Source: an uncultured Phascolarctobacterium sp.
GTDB taxonomy: Bacteria > Bacillota > Negativicutes > Acidaminococcales > Acidaminococcaceae
NCBI GenBank assembly: GCA_937901335.1
Contig: CALCHC010000113.1
Coordinates: 1 to 61,991 of the forward strand
Direction of reading: 5' to 3'
DNA: 61,991 bases
Shown here: positions 61,524 to 61,991 of the stretch, piece by piece
Numbering within the stretch: the first letter of the stretch is position 1
Layout: every line of letters starts with the position of its first letter
The notes under the pieces: generated by a model
What the model saw: the letters and a program-made list of their open reading frames with translations, nothing else
Told to the model about the DNA's origin: nothing
Database searches by the model: none
Program-made: the position numbers and the translations under genes

Positions 61524-61991
61524 TCAATCTATAAATCCCGGAGTGCTCAAATATCTTTCACCACTATCGGGAAGTATTACTACAATATTTTTACCTTTAT
61601 TTTCTTCACGTTGTGCCACCAAAGTAGCAGCATAAGCCGCCGCACCGGAAGAAACGCCTACAAGTAAACCTTCGTGTTTAGCCAACAAGCGACAAGTTTT
61701 ATAAGCGTCTTCTGCGCTGATGTCCATTACCTCGTCAACTACAGAAGCGTCATAATTTTTCGGAACGAAGTTAGCGCCAATACCTTGCAATTTGTGGGGA
61801 GCAGCAGGCTCACCTTTCAGAACAGGAGAAGCATCTGGTTCTACAGCGATAATTTTAATATCAGGATTCTGCTCTTTCAAGAACTTTGCTGTACCGGAAA
61901 GAGTGCCACCAGTACCAACGCCTGCTATTACTACATCTACTTTACCGTCAGTATCTCTCCAAATTTCAGGACCTGTTGTTTCGTAATGAGC
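61524..61991 (-). CDS. cysK: Cysteine synthase, C-terminal part (N-terminus beyond window)
   Basis: The C-terminal 155 codons of a pyridoxal-phosphate enzyme: 'GVGTGGTLSG' phosphate-binding loop near the window edge, 'HKLQGIGANFVP', 'EGLLVGVSSGAA' and the end 'ILPDSGERYLSTPGF', all typical of O-acetylserine sulfhydrylase. The active-site lysine lies outside the window. It makes cysteine from O-acetylserine and sulfide and may supply the sulfur used by MnmA downstream. Confidence 0.93.
   Translation of the reverse strand, partial: AHYETTGPEIWRDTDGKVDVVIAGVGTGGTLSGTAKFLKEQNPDIKIIAVEPDASPVLKGEPAAPHKLQGIGANFVPKNYDASVVDEVMDISAEDAYKTCRLLAKHEGLLVGVSSGAAAYAATLVAQREENKGKNIVVILPDSGERYLSTPGFID

Noticed and set aside
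1..61991. CRISPR arrays, tRNA or rRNA genes, insertion sequences and prophage
   Set aside because: No regular repeat-spacer pattern, tRNA cloverleaf, transposase or phage gene was seen; gaps between genes are nearly all under 200 bases.

Overview
The window is a gene-dense, AT-rich stretch in which all 64 recognised genes (62 complete, 2 cut by the window edges) lie on the minus strand, so transcription runs from high to low coordinates. A complete lipid A, Kdo and outer-membrane assembly set sits beside a chromosome backbone in the order known from Bacillus. That combination points to a diderm Firmicute of the class Negativicutes. The family (Acidaminococcaceae, Phascolarctobacterium-like) is an inference from overall protein character only. 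No tRNA, rRNA, CRISPR array, transposase or prophage gene was seen. No gene-free stretch exceeds 300 bases; the longest (25937-26158, 222 bases) holds a large imperfect inverted repeat.

In transcription order, the first block (61991-51595) is housekeeping: cysK (partial), an HD-domain protein, mnmA, rpmE, yqhQ, prfA, prmC, a Sua5-type gene, rpiB, a YwlG-type gene, a dCMP deaminase, a WecA/TagO-type transferase and a UDP-GlcNAc 2-epimerase. The ATP synthase operon follows (51487-44575), with its own promoter and terminator. It has no separate delta gene: the delta C-terminal domain is fused to the front of alpha and the delta N-terminal domain is absent. Next come a 61-aa unknown gene, murA and an mreB/mbl gene. 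The order rpmE-prfA-prmC-sua5-rpiB-ywlG-mnaA-atp-murA-mbl follows B. subtilis, without its interspersed sporulation genes.

The middle block (41814-25936) carries an AMIN/phosphodiester-glycosidase protein, an S55-domain protein and a three-gene Mla lipid-transport system. Its MlaD ends in a probable beta-barrel. A TolC gene follows, behind a TetR-type operator. Then come deoC-walJ-htrA-rlmH and a barnase-like lipoprotein with a barstar-like inhibitor. An ABC-F gene comes next, with its promoter inside the preceding terminator, followed by a MATE transporter and an acyltransferase-like membrane protein.

The last block (25936-1) builds the outer membrane. It contains tamB, a sigma factor, a single-span membrane protein (possible anti-sigma), bamA and an unrecognised probable outer-membrane protein. 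Three Skp/OmpH-type genes follow, then lpxD, an LpxL-type gene, lpxC and fabZ. After these come lpxA-lpxI and then lpxB, msbA, a waaA-lpxK fusion, kdsB, kdsA, kdsD, kdsC, a second LpxL-type gene, lptC and lptA (partial). Together these make Kdo-lipid A, flip it, export it and assemble outer-membrane proteins.
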